Assembly: GCA_905221605.1 (NCBI GenBank)
Contig: CAJNDS010001557.1
Location: 548,001 to 612,000 of the forward strand
DNA: 64,000 bases
Source: Symbiodinium natans
Lineage: Eukaryota > Sar > Dinophyceae > Suessiales > Symbiodiniaceae
Direction: 5' to 3'
Shown here in pieces: positions 8,301 through 16,700 of the stretch (the first letter of the stretch is position 1; each line of letters starts with the position of its first letter). The notes below the pieces were generated by a model. That model was not told where the DNA came from. It worked only from the letters and a program-made list of their open reading frames with translations, and ran no database searches. A program made the translations under genes and the position numbers.

Positions 8301-9921
8301 GCCGGGGTACTTGAAGTCGCTTGGAGAAGAGTTTGGCATTAGCGGAAAAGGTGTGAAACCAGTGCTGGGAAACCTCGAGAGGGAGTACCGGAAGAAGGAG
8401 GCTGGAACACCTATCAGCACTGAGGCGTATGAACGCTATAGACGTGTGCTTGGTAAGTTGATGTGGGCAAGCCTGACGTTGCCGCATTTGTCCTACCCGG
8501 TAGGATTTCTGGGCCGGTATCAGAGTGACCCAGATAGCCAGGCAGAAGCTTGCTTGAGACGCGTGGTTCGTTGGGTGATGGCTTTGCCTGAGTACCTTCA
8601 GCGATTTTCGGCAGAAGCGTTTGAGTATCCTTGCTGCGCTTCGGAAACCATGCTCTCTGGCTTTGTGGATGCGTCATGGAACATTTGCTCTGTGTCTGGT
8701 GCCATTGTGAAGTGGCATGGCATCATGATCAAAACTTTCTCGCGGAAACAGTCGGTGACCGCGTTGAGTTCGGCGGAGGCCGAATTGGCAGCCCTGACTG
8801 AGGCAGCCAAAGAGTCGGTGTACTTGTCTTTGCTCATGGAAACGCTCCTGTATGGAATGCCCAAAGGAGAGACCGGTGAGTTTCCGATTCACCTGGCTTC
8901 GGATTCGGAAGCCGCTTTGTCGATTAGCAAAATGACGGGGTTGTTACGCCGTGTTCGGCACCTGGAGCTTCGTCATCGCTATCTTCAAGAGCTAGTCCAC
9001 CTGGAAAGGCTGATTCTAAGCTTCATCAGTGGAGAACGGAATCCAGCCGATGGACTGACGAAATCTCCTGAGGAGTTGTTGCTTGAGCATTTGCTGGTTG
9101 CGTGTGGACTGGAAAGAGTGTGTGAAGAAGACCTTCAGGGTCTTGTAGTTCCTGAACACCTTCGTGAACGAATGGAAGAACTTGAAGAAGTATGTGAAAA
9201 GCTTGAGAAAATCCCGACAAACCTGGCGAAGTACGAGCCAGTGGCAAGAGACCTTGCGTTGGGATCTGTTCCTCTGCTTGTGATCGAGGTGTTTTGTTCA
9301 ACGGACAGTGCGTTGTGCCGAGCGTGTGCTCGTGACCGAGTAGCATATATAGGCATAACTGAGAAAGAAGACTTCTTAAGCAAGAGTACTCAAATGTTTC
9401 TAGGAGAGGTCTTGCTGTGTCTGTTGAGTAGGAAACCGCCCCAGATCTATGTCCACATAGCTTCCCCGTGTACCGCTGGATGTAGCTACCGCTTTAAGAA
9501 CTGGCATCGACCGAAGTTTCGACATCGGTGGCGAGAGCAGGTCAAGAAGCATGTTGCATCTTGGAAAGCTCTAGGAAGACTTCTGGAGGACCGCTGCAAA
9601 GAGATCCTGGTTACCCAGGAATGGCCAAAGAACTGTGGTCTTTGGAAGGAGGAAAGTTATCTGAAAGAAAAGAAGCGCCTTGGTCTGAACTTTGGAAGGG
9701 TTGTGGACCGTTGTGCCTTCGACGGGGTCTTTAAGCGGTGGTTCTTTGCTACTAACCGAGAGGAGTGGAGTGAAATCTTCTCTGGAAAGCCCTGTGACAA
9801 AAGTCATCAGCATGTTTCACTTGCTAGTGTCGAAGAAACAGGTATCTATCCGACTAAACTGGGTAGAGCTCTTTTGCGTGCTGCGAAAGTCACGTTAGGT
9901 CTTGTAGGAACACCTTCTTAG
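2317..9921 (+). CDS. pol: Copia Gag-Pol polyprotein: CCHC, protease, integrase, RT, RNase H, C-terminal methyltransferase-like tail
   Basis: One frame stays open from the end of gag to TAA 9921. In order: zinc knuckle CWNCGKSGHMSWQC (about 2539-2580), protease WLIDSGATCHV (Asp codon 2947), integrase zinc motif H-x4-H...C-x2-C (from 6211) and catalytic D, D, E codons at 6334, 6502 and 6622, reverse transcriptase YVDD (Asp codons 8119 and 8122), and RNase H starting with GFVDAS (Asp codon 8668) and ending near ERNPADGLTK. A 220-residue tail follows. Its 'IEVFC', 'SPCTAGCS' and 'EWP' blocks recall cytosine-methyltransferase motifs I, IV and VI, which is inference only. No upstream ATG is needed if the frame is entered from gag. 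The stretch 3980-5374 reads as a poor Gly/Arg/Cys/Ser-rich protein in this frame and may be a passive spacer. Confidence 0.92.
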   Translation, partial: KVDQKLHRFPELRLGASDRSTLLLQSVSPECRHYVVLHGKSGSWEELVESIRFYEEQTRLCDAGSLNAVGERGLCWNCGKSGHMSWQCPDKNPGKGKKRDEPKGGKPSGSKNREKSPKGKGKGKGKTDKGKGGKPKGKPKNKGKPKGRAVEDEQSDQVMAMRSHHLSGLGPGTRTNEPNEAEPPRLTMTNGEIERLNQSSSRNSSFAWLIDSGATCHVLSESALGFYEVVKEHSGPLPVLMSASDTPMECVKLVDIRVKFGKLGPVVLQQVLVCKIGFNVVSSWQASLSGWNTWLTSEPGASCLVKQTERGSSMWVPLVREARSWWALAKEIGPTKAKPKGRRSKGDSPKPGWSPNDDAMEVDKVQKKAPPNVGRALEVTPFQFLLRAFSVKQHVGEHELHEHVLQERLSGCEHAEVAKVGVDLETPPSACCAEALCSAAAVLLKSASNTSLEKQTSRDTRCGEKGFECVGVGPVPLQPQSVCIRSRSALRVGRRSDLHPSACVPECLLGQSDERKCAFRSLRWPGVFLKALLVLCALGVFCSKPGAFVRDLGKDGASGSLASALSCELPKWECGPGGSLFDEHDCSSCAPFRGGRSAVSFEAASPKHRPFYLDPWLGRTAVGDSSLPWGVGDTGVGGQYKRRSGEATYAHCRAASHRCSDGGPVGFDGHPRRAARPPGRVRKVWLCFDHHGGGSRRCECYHPPTAPSMRAKGVLAQQSGWHPAHLEEISSVLGGDSGVAVPSCPIPVVHGRAVKHPAERAQGRACAGCRLESAFGGRARPEQPPGDFGCPTANYNTGCCTIRVGWHGTASSQKCPSSTSFGMGFAQPSACKSRGNDSIACRHEESCNSRGGSIIVHGPRFSTRTSGFLAVQPSFPAYAVRLFLCSIFGTRHAYGSRPAYNSASSTSSILGTRHAYGSRPAYTSASSTSSVDTAPRYIEGACGRGSNGGRDADDARGGIRCPWDPYGREFRGPNGANGRWHWKSGERFSFDPAGRDEYGGSKPTYGQFGCGRLWLRDGLICLGMGPEGLKAGHELLRSSPQCTKLVGVGLKALLFAVGDWLCALGGRVGAFECLVGDCECSLPAANGSAHCSSVPRSSWKGSSALALGLVLGLVFRGWLRRCVKLLSVRRRSRLKFVRVTLVGRVPRRSWSVVRHLLFLRGVLACELKAEPTGDEAKGPMMKRWRALKKWALCGLGSLRGSEQKKAVARSEALRMLAGLPTPVVVNSESEEELIPDPLEAELAKPSGSEPPRPSDVRKKPRVENVPSGEPGALSSPEVVSDALDPEVPVYLTSERLKAHRNKGHQPYLSCCDTCQSARGRVPARRKHMKHHHGPGELQVDFGFFGKNVRFLLMVHVVSGYIHTVVLGPEDEVPAVSVCKAFTEMGLSGLDIVVHGDQENLLESVFRNAAKHRTFGGRSMHWVPFAINRPQAKGIVERNVCLVKEAFWSVWLGLEERVGEKLPLGSHLFVEAMRYSVRMHNLFHVSKEHSTPLERLRGSTVQPVKSCEFGVVGFGKPQKDYPEHRGKRLVRALYVGPHGANGSGIRVFVPIGIGKPPRLEIFSSFRAKDPVEFDKAALRDLRGNKEDPERPIKFDVPIDGPSPPLDSPNIPEGSLEFPVERTEPPALEGPEAMEEEGELDGYSPDFSDVPEETGMEVEPPGGVGLEDLDAPMDPGEDDAMEEGLTWLYEHGLRQLFDGPDLRVTTKIRKGDDVKEWFRMKFGGKKIWVHVPDNAVCEVSGKVLPRKHLEEGMRLELSELDAFGVATIIGEAEARKRATRRIHTTRWVLTSKPSATNPERVRARLVVRDYAFGSNPLADGIYSPTTSLEALRGVLAIHAVRGGTLLSADVSVAFMQAPVQGVECIRFPNGMYDEENKPLFAQLHKAMNGLRVGPLSWYLEFTSTLRKQFGFGETADPTVHHRLEKDGALTLVLVYVDDLIIFSQNPPVAKDLYAKLAKIYKMKQTGLLEPGKTGQLEFLGRVIARTTEHGPVFFGLKPGYLKSLGEEFGISGKGVKPVLGNLEREYRKKEAGTPISTEAYERYRRVLGKLMWASLTLPHLSYPVGFLGRYQSDPDSQAEACLRRVVRWVMALPEYLQRFSAEAFEYPCCASETMLSGFVDASWNICSVSGAIVKWHGIMIKTFSRKQSVTALSSAEAELAALTEAAKESVYLSLLMETLLYGMPKGETGEFPIHLASDSEAALSISKMTGLLRRVRHLELRHRYLQELVHLERLILSFISGERNPADGLTKSPEELLLEHLLVACGLERVCEEDLQGLVVPEHLRERMEELEEVCEKLEKIPTNLAKYEPVARDLALGSVPLLVIEVFCSTDSALCRACARDRVAYIGITEKEDFLSKSTQMFLGEVLLCLLSRKPPQIYVHIASPCTAGCSYRFKNWHRPKFRHRWREQVKKHVASWKALGRLLEDRCKEILVTQEWPKNCGLWKEESYLKEKKRLGLNFGRVVDRCAFDGVFKRWFFATNREEWSEIFSGKPCDKSHQHVSLASVEETGIYPTKLGRALLRAAKVTLGLVGTPS
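3980..5374 (+). CDS. Overlapping ORF inside the Copia polyprotein, unknown function
   Basis: The ATG at 3980 opens 464 codons in the +1 frame relative to pol, ending TGA 5374. Residues 20-240 read as an ordinary, probably helical, soluble protein with balanced composition (for example 'LTLKKFLLYLEAIRVL'). Residues 250-464 are Pro-rich, with a 66-nt unit repeated twice that encodes APGTPMEAGLPI followed by PPPLPPP. In the same interval the pol frame is unusually rich in Gly, Arg, Cys and Ser, so here the alternative frame looks like the real protein and pol looks like the shadow. It lies between protease and integrase. I do not recognise a family. It may be a captured gene, translated separately, that tolerates an open pol frame. 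Confidence 0.6.
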   Translation: MELPEASPPLCLVNSQSGSVAQVEAFSTSMIARLAHRFEEEGQLSLSRQLLQNIDLFTSTPGSVERLLGIPACLGELETQELVVNTSGVPVKQPMLIAELRAIAAPTVDQSVLTDTLVEQHDRRAEYARYGYVLTTMGVVVADVNATIRQPHLPCEQRGYWRNNQVGIQLTLKKFLLYLEAIRVLRCHPAQYQLFTAELSNILPNELKVERVPAADLRALLADVLVQSNRRVTLAAQPPTIIPDVAPSASGGTAPPLHKSAPAPPPSGWALLNQARAKAEAMIRLHADMKRAATAEVAPSSSTGPAFPPGPPAFLPFSPPSPLTPSVFSYAPSSAPGTPMEAGLPITPPPLPPPSWAPGTPMEAGLPIPPPPLPPPSTPHPDTLRELAGEVPMEVETPMTPVEAFGAPGTPMDVSSEVPMEPMVGGIGSPGSASPLTPPAETSMVVPNPPMDNSDVGDSGSEMD

Positions 9922-10027
9922 GTCGGCAGTAGGAGTGCTCGCTTTCGGACTTTGCCTGGGATGAGATGTTTAAGCACTGGAAACACCGAGCTGTGAAGAA
10001 GTGCGTGGCTCTGAGGCATCACAGTCC

Positions 10028-10036
10028 AAGCGGGGG
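10028..10036 (+). promoter_or_regulatory. Polypurine tract of the Copia element
   Basis: The near-purine run AAGCGGGGG lies immediately before the TGTG that begins the 3' LTR at 10037, the place where plus-strand priming is expected. Confidence 0.75.
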
Positions 10037-10053
10037 TGTGAAAGTTCCTGTCT
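10037..10053 (+). repeat. 3' LTR, first 17 bp, before the nested insertion
   Basis: These 17 bases match the first 17 of the 5' LTR exactly. The LTR then breaks off, and its other 384 bp resume at 22952. The last 14 of the 17 bases are the duplicated target. Confidence 0.9.
10040..10053 (+). repeat. 14-mer GAAAGTTCCTGTCT, first of five identical copies
   Basis: Identical copies stand at 10040-10053, 12174-12187, 20521-20534, 22657-22670 and 22938-22951. The first and last belong to the interrupted Copia LTR, so they are a target duplication. The three inner copies separate the four nested units. Each unit starts GGCTCAAG just after the 14-mer and ends in a conserved CGCAGCGTGCAGAC tail just before the next one. 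Confidence 0.88.
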
Positions 10054-12173
10054 GGCTCAAGGTTTCGGCTCAACCCCGGTGGGGTGCTCAGGTAGAGAGC
10101 GTCTTTAGTGCCGTTGTGGCTGGCCCTGGGGCTTGTAACTAAGGGTAGGTTCCGTTTTGAGGCCTGGCAAAACTGTGTTTGCTCGTAGGCCGGCTGACCG
10201 GCTAAGCTGTCATAGAGCGGCGGCCCGCCAACTGCTGCCGTCGACGAAGGGCGTGAGTGCACAGTTTTCGGCCTCGCTTCGCTAGAGGGAAGCTTTTCGT
10301 CCTCGCGTTGCTGAGGGAACCTTGTGGCCTACAGTCTGCTCTGGGTCACAGTGAGAGTTGCAGCCTCGATTTGCTTGAGGGGTGACGCTAGAGCCTGTTG
10401 CTCACCAGAGATTCCTGCTGTCTCTGGGTGAACAAAACCCGCCGACCCTCATTTGGATTGAGGGCTGTGTGTTAGGGTGAGTTTGGGTTCCTCGCTCGTT
10501 TGTGTGGAGAACGAAGGTGAGACCGAAACACGGGGGAAAACGGCCAAGGCACGTTGCAGACAGTGCAGGCCAACGTCGCACTGCAAGCGGCATCCTTGCA
10601 GTTGTTGACAGGAGTGTCCCGAACAATAGCGGTGTGCTTGAGCCCGAGTTTGCTGGTTTTCGGGGATCTGCAAGCTGAGCACAACTGGATATTCTTCGCA
10701 GGTAGAATCAGGTAGAACAGATTTGGCCCAACCCTGGTGGATCTGCCTGGACACAAATAACCAAAGGCATCAGTGTCGTAAAGCTCATTGACTGGTGCTA
10801 CTGAGAAACCGTTGCCAAAGAACTTGCAGTAGGACTGTGGTGCGGCGCAGTGCAAGTTGAAGAGCAGCTGTTGGTGGCTGCTCCCCGGAAAACCAATAGT
10901 CCAAGAAAGCCTCCTTCGGCCTCGCTCCGTGCTGAGGGTTTGTAAGGGTTGGTATTGGCCGGAAAGGATTCAGATGGAGGTTACCCGATCTTCGCGCTTT
11001 TCCCATCTGAAGGCAACCAATGGTAATCAGCCTGCTGGACATGGCAGGCCTGCTTTTGTTTACATCCACGTCTCCTGCAAGGGCTGGGGTCTGTCCGTGC
11101 ACACAGACAAGGCGGAACCTTGCAGATGTTTAGGTCCTCGCGGCACGGCCGCTGGAGGTTGTTTGAAGATGTTGGCTCTCACTGTCTGGTGAGTGGTTTT
11201 ATGGGCACTTGCTGGGGCAAGGCGGCTCTGGCGTCTGAGGATGGTACATGTGCTGGCTGCTGAGTACGGGCCACCGAAAGAGACCTGTGGTAAGACAAGC
11301 GATGAAAGGAGCCGAACTCCTAAACTCTAGGACAGGCTAGCTCACGCGGACGCCACGCAGAGTATGTGTCACTATCTTCAGATGTTGGAGCCAAATTGCC
11401 TAGCCGTGTGACGTGTGATGTGGTGTTTGGATTCGGCCTCAAGCACTGGAAGGCCTACAACAACAAATCCGAATGAAAACTGTGGTCCTAAGACACGCGG
11501 AGCAGCTGCTTATACGTGGCACCGCGGGGGTCACATAGAGATAGAGGGCTTGCCAGCAAGGGAACTCTGTCTAGAGATAGCCCTGGCTCAGTGAGGAGCT
11601 GAGGGCCTGGCTGCGCAGATGCAGCGGAATGGTTGTTCGGCCTCGCCTCCGCTGAGGGAACAACAGTCAATGCTTCTCTGCAGTGTCGGTCCGGGTTAGT
11701 AAGAGCGAGAACGCCGGGACCTCGAGCTGCAGTTTTACCATGAAGCAACCGCGTGAGATGCATTATTGGTCAACTGGTGAGTAAGAGCGAGAAAGCCAGG
11801 GTGACGCTACTTTGGGGGAGGCTGCAAGGCACGGTTAGTAAGTGCGAGAAAGCCGGAGCTGCGGACGAACCTGGAGTAGCAGACTTTCATACCTCACGTG
11901 TTTCACTTTGCGGCCTCGCATGCGCTGAGGGAATATGCCTCGAACAGAACATCCAGTGCTGAGTGGGGATTGCCAAACATACGGAGGCTGATGCCACAAC
12001 AAGTGCCTCAACAGCAATGCATGCGGAGGGCAAAGTCGGCCTCGCGAGTGCTGAGGGTTGCAGCTGAGAGAGGGCCTAGCTGAGAACGCAACACCTCAAG
12101 CGAGGTAATTTTTAGTTTAGTTTCACTTTGACCAACGGCCCCTTCGGGTGGCTACGCGACGCAGCGTGCAGAC
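10054..12173 (+). mobile_element. Nested unit A: nonautonomous 2.1-kb element
   Basis: It starts GGCTCAAGGTTTCGGCTCAA and ends with a 40-nt tail (CCCCTTCGGGTGGCTACGC, then CGCAGCGTGCAGAC) shared with units B, C and D. No convincing protein frame is seen on either strand. The GCCTCGC...GCTGAGGG palindrome occurs at about 10271, 10363, 10919, 11640, 11913 and 12039. Sharing both ends with unit B suggests mobilisation in trans by unit B proteins. Confidence 0.75.
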
Positions 12174-12338
12174 GAAAGTTCCTGTCTGGCTCAAGTTTCG
12201 GCTCAACCCCGGTGGGGTGCTCAGGTAGGGAGTGCTGTTGCCTGGAGACTGTACCTAAGGGTGGGCTCCAACAGGACTCAAACCGAAACCACTGTGTTGC
12301 TTGGTAGTCGGCTGCCAGCAACATAGCTGCCTGAGTAC

Positions 12339-12510
12339 GGCCTCGCCAAGTGCTGAGGGAATTTTTTGGCCTCGCATCGGCAGAGGGTGTGTTTTCGGCC
12401 TCGCTTCGGCAGAGGGAGGGGCAAGTTTCGGCCTCGCTCCGGCTGAGGACACATAAAGTTCGGCCTCACTACGGTTGAGGGGATCTTCAGGCCTCGCATT
12501 GCTGAGGTGC
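12339..12510 (+). repeat. Cluster of six GCCTCGC...GCTGAGG palindromic motifs
   Basis: Copies begin at about 12340, 12369, 12398, 12431, 12462 and 12491, one every 29-33 nt. CCTC and GAGG flank a variable 6-10 nt loop, so each could form a small hairpin. The run ends about 40 nt before the ORF1 ATG. Confidence 0.8.
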
Positions 12511-12540
12511 TGGTGGGACTGGCATCAGGCTGCAGCAGTC

Positions 12541-13512
12541 ATGGGGAAGCATTGTACTGTGTGTGCCCACTGTGAGGTGGGTTGGGTCTGGAATGAAGAC
12601 TTGTACTACAACCCGAACTGCTGGCATTGCGGAAAGGCGTGGAAAAAGGCCACCTACCGTGAGCGAGCATGGTCAAGCCAGCGTAAGAAGTGGCAATGGC
12701 CAAAGGACGACGCTACATGGTGGACAAGACAGGCCAAGAACAAAGAAGGGATGGCCGACCAAGCCCTCACGAAGGCGTGGGGTACGCTTTCTATGGAGGC
12801 AAAGAAGGCCATCGAAGAAGCAGGATGGAAGCCGCGGACGATGGAGCCGGGGCCCAATTGGCCCCCGGGACTACCAGGTAGTGGATCGCAAACCGAAAGC
12901 ATGACGCAAAAGGAGTACTACGAGGCCATTGAAACGGTGTGGCAGGGAGCTGAGCCCGCAGTGCAAAGGCTGCTCAGAGCAGCGGGTATTCCCCCGCCAG
13001 GGGACTACAAGCCTGAGGATGAGACGCCAAAGCAGGAGCTCAGCCGCCATGTTGGTACATACAGAAGGACGACAAACAAGCTGAGATCACTCATTGAGAA
13101 GAAGGTCCGGCTTCAAGACAAAACGGAAAGGATCAAGAGCGAGTTCGAGCAGGCCATGAAGCAGCTTGCGCAAGTCAGCCAGGCCATCCAGACCACGGAG
13201 CTTGAGGTTGCGGAAGCACAGAGGAAGGTACAAGCCTGTGTGAAAGATGAGGAGGATTCGCCGTACAAGGACGTCGCGTCCTACCTGGAAAAGGAAGGGA
13301 TCATCCTGACCGACGAGCAAGCGGAAGCGCTCAAAACAAGGATGGCAGTCAAGGTCGTGGAGACAGACTGGACTGGAGTCTTGGGACCACGAGAGCCAGG
13401 CATGCCAACCGAACTTGGCATGTATGGGCCGATGCGCATGTCTCGAGATGTGTCAGTCAGGGCAACGCCGACGGGGCGCGAACGCTCGCCGGCGCGTGCC
13501 CATGGCGAATGA
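12541..13512 (+). CDS. LINE ORF1: Cys-rich zinc-binding, coiled-coil protein
   Basis: The ATG at 12541 opens 323 codons. Residues 5-35 contain C-x2-C-x2-C and a later C-x2-C (CTVCAHC and CWHCG), a likely zinc ribbon. Trp-rich basic sequence follows, and residues 180-240 form a probable coiled coil. The C-terminus is basic. This agrees with an RNA-binding ORF1 protein that coats the transcript. It is in the same frame as ORF2, 192 nt upstream of that open frame. I chose the first ATG in frame, which leaves the palindrome cluster as leader. Confidence 0.75.
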   Translation: MGKHCTVCAHCEVGWVWNEDLYYNPNCWHCGKAWKKATYRERAWSSQRKKWQWPKDDATWWTRQAKNKEGMADQALTKAWGTLSMEAKKAIEEAGWKPRTMEPGPNWPPGLPGSGSQTESMTQKEYYEAIETVWQGAEPAVQRLLRAAGIPPPGDYKPEDETPKQELSRHVGTYRRTTNKLRSLIEKKVRLQDKTERIKSEFEQAMKQLAQVSQAIQTTELEVAEAQRKVQACVKDEEDSPYKDVASYLEKEGIILTDEQAEALKTRMAVKVVETDWTGVLGPREPGMPTELGMYGPMRMSRDVSVRATPTGRERSPARAHGE

Positions 13513-13704
13513 AGCCTCAGGCTGGGACAGGAGTGGAGGGGCCGACACCTCAGAGTCGCTCCTGGTCCGAACAGCCAAAAGAAGCAAGCAAGACAGTCTC
13601 AGGAGTCTCAATGGGGAGACTCTGTTTACACTTTTGGTGGTGGCCGGAAGCAGTGTCACGGGGACATTGTATGGCCACAGGCGCATGGGGAAGGCAGTCA
13701 AGCT

Positions 13705-16700
13705 GTGTCTAGTACCCATGTGCCTAGTACAAACAGCACAGTGGAAGACAGCCAAGAGAGCTGGAGTCCAGTTACGAGGGGTCCGGAGCCTGTCCGAGCT
13801 GTGGACAGCAGTTGGGCGGTCACAGGGCCCAGATACTTCCATATAACAAGGGAAGACATCGAAGAGGAATGTGAGCATTCGGCCTCGCGAGAAGCTGAGG
13901 GAAGCCAAATACAGATGAGAGACCATGCAGCGGTTAGAGGGGAGAACATGAAGGCCTCGCAGGAAGCTGAGGAAACACGATTCTCGGCCTCGCCGTGTGC
14001 TGAGGGTCGCAGAGGAAAACAAAAGCCCAAGAAGCGGAAAGCAAAACCCACGGAACCACCAAAAGATCTGCCACAGGAGTGGCAAACGCTATGCCAAGTG
14101 GTGGGTAGATATGATGCTTCCAGTGAGGCTGCTGCACTCGAAGCCATTGAGAAGCTGGAAGAGCAGGAACTCAACCCGCTACAACAACGAGCATGCCACG
14201 AAGTGCTTCGTTCCTTTGTGGAGCATGACGCACAATATGCCAAATGGATCTTGGCAGATGTGGCAAGTGGGTATCGCCAAGATGATAAGGCCGAATGCAT
14301 CAAAATCACAGCGGCTAACATCACCAGCTGGAGGAAACCCATAGCGGCATGGATACACGAACTAGGACCGGACCTGGTGGTGCTGCAGGAAACCCATCTC
14401 AAGACGGAGGGTATCCAGCAAGCCATGAGCCATTGCCAAGATATGGGATACACCTTCATTGGCATGCCAGGCAGTACAAAAATTAAGGGTGTACAAGGAG
14501 GCCTGGCAGTGGTGGCACCCCGACATAGGAATCTGCGATACCTTACCGAGTATGGGTCAGGACCGGCGGGCTTCCTGGCATGTGCCATGAGAAACAAAGG
14601 CTGGGATTTGATCATCGTCAGTCTGTATTTGGAGAGCGGGGTCGGATTCCAGGCTCCAAACAATATCCAAGTACTGACGAGACTGATAGCCTTTCTCAAG
14701 GGCTGCAAAGTGCCATATATGGTGCTGGGAGATTGGAATGAAGCCCAGGATACCATGAGGGGCACAACTATGGCGACAGAAGTTGGTGGTGCATTTGTAG
14801 GAGTGGGGGAACCAACGGCCCAAGGATCGGACGAAATTGATTACGGGCTGGTTGCGAAATGCTTGGTGCCCATCCTGCAAGTGAAAACGGATTGGGAAAC
14901 CCCTTTTCGGCCTCATGCTGCGATGCATTGGAGGGTAGCCCAACCGAGCAGTAGCCCTGATGTTCCCCAGATGAAGAAGGCGGGAGCATTGGTGACGGAG
15001 ACGGTGGAATACGAACCAGTTCAAAACACACAGAGCATCAACATCCTGGATGAACCCAAGATGGAAGATGAGCTCAGTGAGACATTCGCTCACCTGAGTG
15101 CCGGGGTGGAGAGGTCGATCACAGGCCGAATCGAAGGCATGGGTGTTAAATCCGAGATTGTCCGGAAGAAGTTGGTGGTCAACAACCCGGAGAACGTTGT
15201 CTGGACAGGCAAGAGGGCGGCCTTTTGGAACAGGGTCCAACAATGGGTCAAACAAGGCAGACATCATGGCGATGCGCATCCGGTGGCGCGTCTGGTCCAA
15301 CGCAGGCTCGGCGAGTATTACGAGGGTGATGCGCAGAACCAGGAGGATATGCTCGTGAATATCCTGGGCCGGGGTACGGACGCTAGACTTGTTCTGAAGC
15401 GCATCGACGAACAGCAATGCTACGCGAGAAAGGCGGATATGGAAGAGACAGCCCACCAGTACAAGCAATGGCTCAGCAAGGCCATGGAAAAGGGCATGCG
15501 ACCATTGTACAATGCCTTGCGAAAAGAAGAACAAGTGGTACAAAGACCCTACATGGAATATGACATGCTGGAACGGCCACACATTCGCCGAGACCACTGG
15601 GCGGCAGTGTGGACGACGGGCCAGCCGTTGGCAAAATCGGCCTCGCTCATGACGGAGCTTGAGGATGCAGCCAAAAAACAAGCGGCCAGCGTGGAGCCGC
15701 TGAACCCTGTCGAGGTCAAGGCAAGGATCAAAAAACTGGCACTAAAGAGCCCGGGGCCGGATGGCTGGAGGATTGACCATTTGCAGGCCATGGACGACAA
15801 AGCAGTTGAAGCCGTTGTGTCCTTCTACCATGAATGTGAGGCCAAGGCAGCATGGCCGCAGCAAATGACAGTCTCCCTTATAGCAATGCTGCCGAAGAAT
15901 CTGACCCGGGAAAGACCAATCGCCTTGCTACACATCCTGTACAGGACCTGGGTCCGTTTGCGATGGGATTTGGTAAGTACTTGGCAGGCAGGCTATGCCC
16001 AAACTGCCACGTACGACAAGGCAGTCCCAGGCAGTTGCTGCTTGGACGTGGCCGTAGGCAGACTACTGCGAAATGAGGTGGCGAAGACAAATGGTGTGCA
16101 TGTGGTGTCACTCTTTGTGGACCTCGAGTCCTTTTTCGATACCATCCAATTTCAGCAATTGATCACGGCAGCAACGGCCCTGCAATATCCATCGCTAATC
16201 CTGAAGATGGCACTGGAAGTGTACATGGGTGCCAGATATTTGGTGGCAGATGGGGTGCTGTCAGCAGGCATCAGAGCTACGAATGGCGTGCAAGCAGGGT
16301 GTCCAGCTGCGCCATCGTTGGCAAAGGTGGCATTGCACCCGGTGATAGATAAGATCCAAAGGCGACGAGATGTGGCAAACGTGGATTGTTGGTTGGATGA
16401 TGTCTCAATTGACATCCAGCATAAGTCCTTTAAACAAGTGGCGGATAGTGCGATACGAGTCTACCGCAGCTTAAAGGACGGGATGGACGCTAATGGTTTC
16501 ACGATTTCATCCAAGAAGACAGGGTTTGTGGCCAGCAGTACCCAGGCGAGCAAGCACCTGCGAGAACTCCTGTTGCCTCATGAGCCACAGGTGTACGACG
16601 TGATGCGTGACTTGGGCGTCGACAGTACAGGGGGGCGAAAGCGTCGCTTGGTGACGTCGGCAACGCGGGCCAAGAAAGCCCATGCGAGACATAGCAAACT

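Noticed and set aside
10054-10110. HDV-like ribozyme at the 5' end of the nested units
   Set aside because: The first bases can form local hairpins, but I could not find the nested P1/P2 pairings or the catalytic C context.
10402-11763. Minus-strand ORFs in units A and C (for example 10449-10754 and 11488-11763)
   Set aside because: They are repeated only because the DNA is duplicated. Composition is unlike protein and there are no motifs.
13698-14765. Long minus-strand ORFs opposite LINE ORF2
   Set aside because: Antisense shadows of a clearly recognisable RT-encoding frame.
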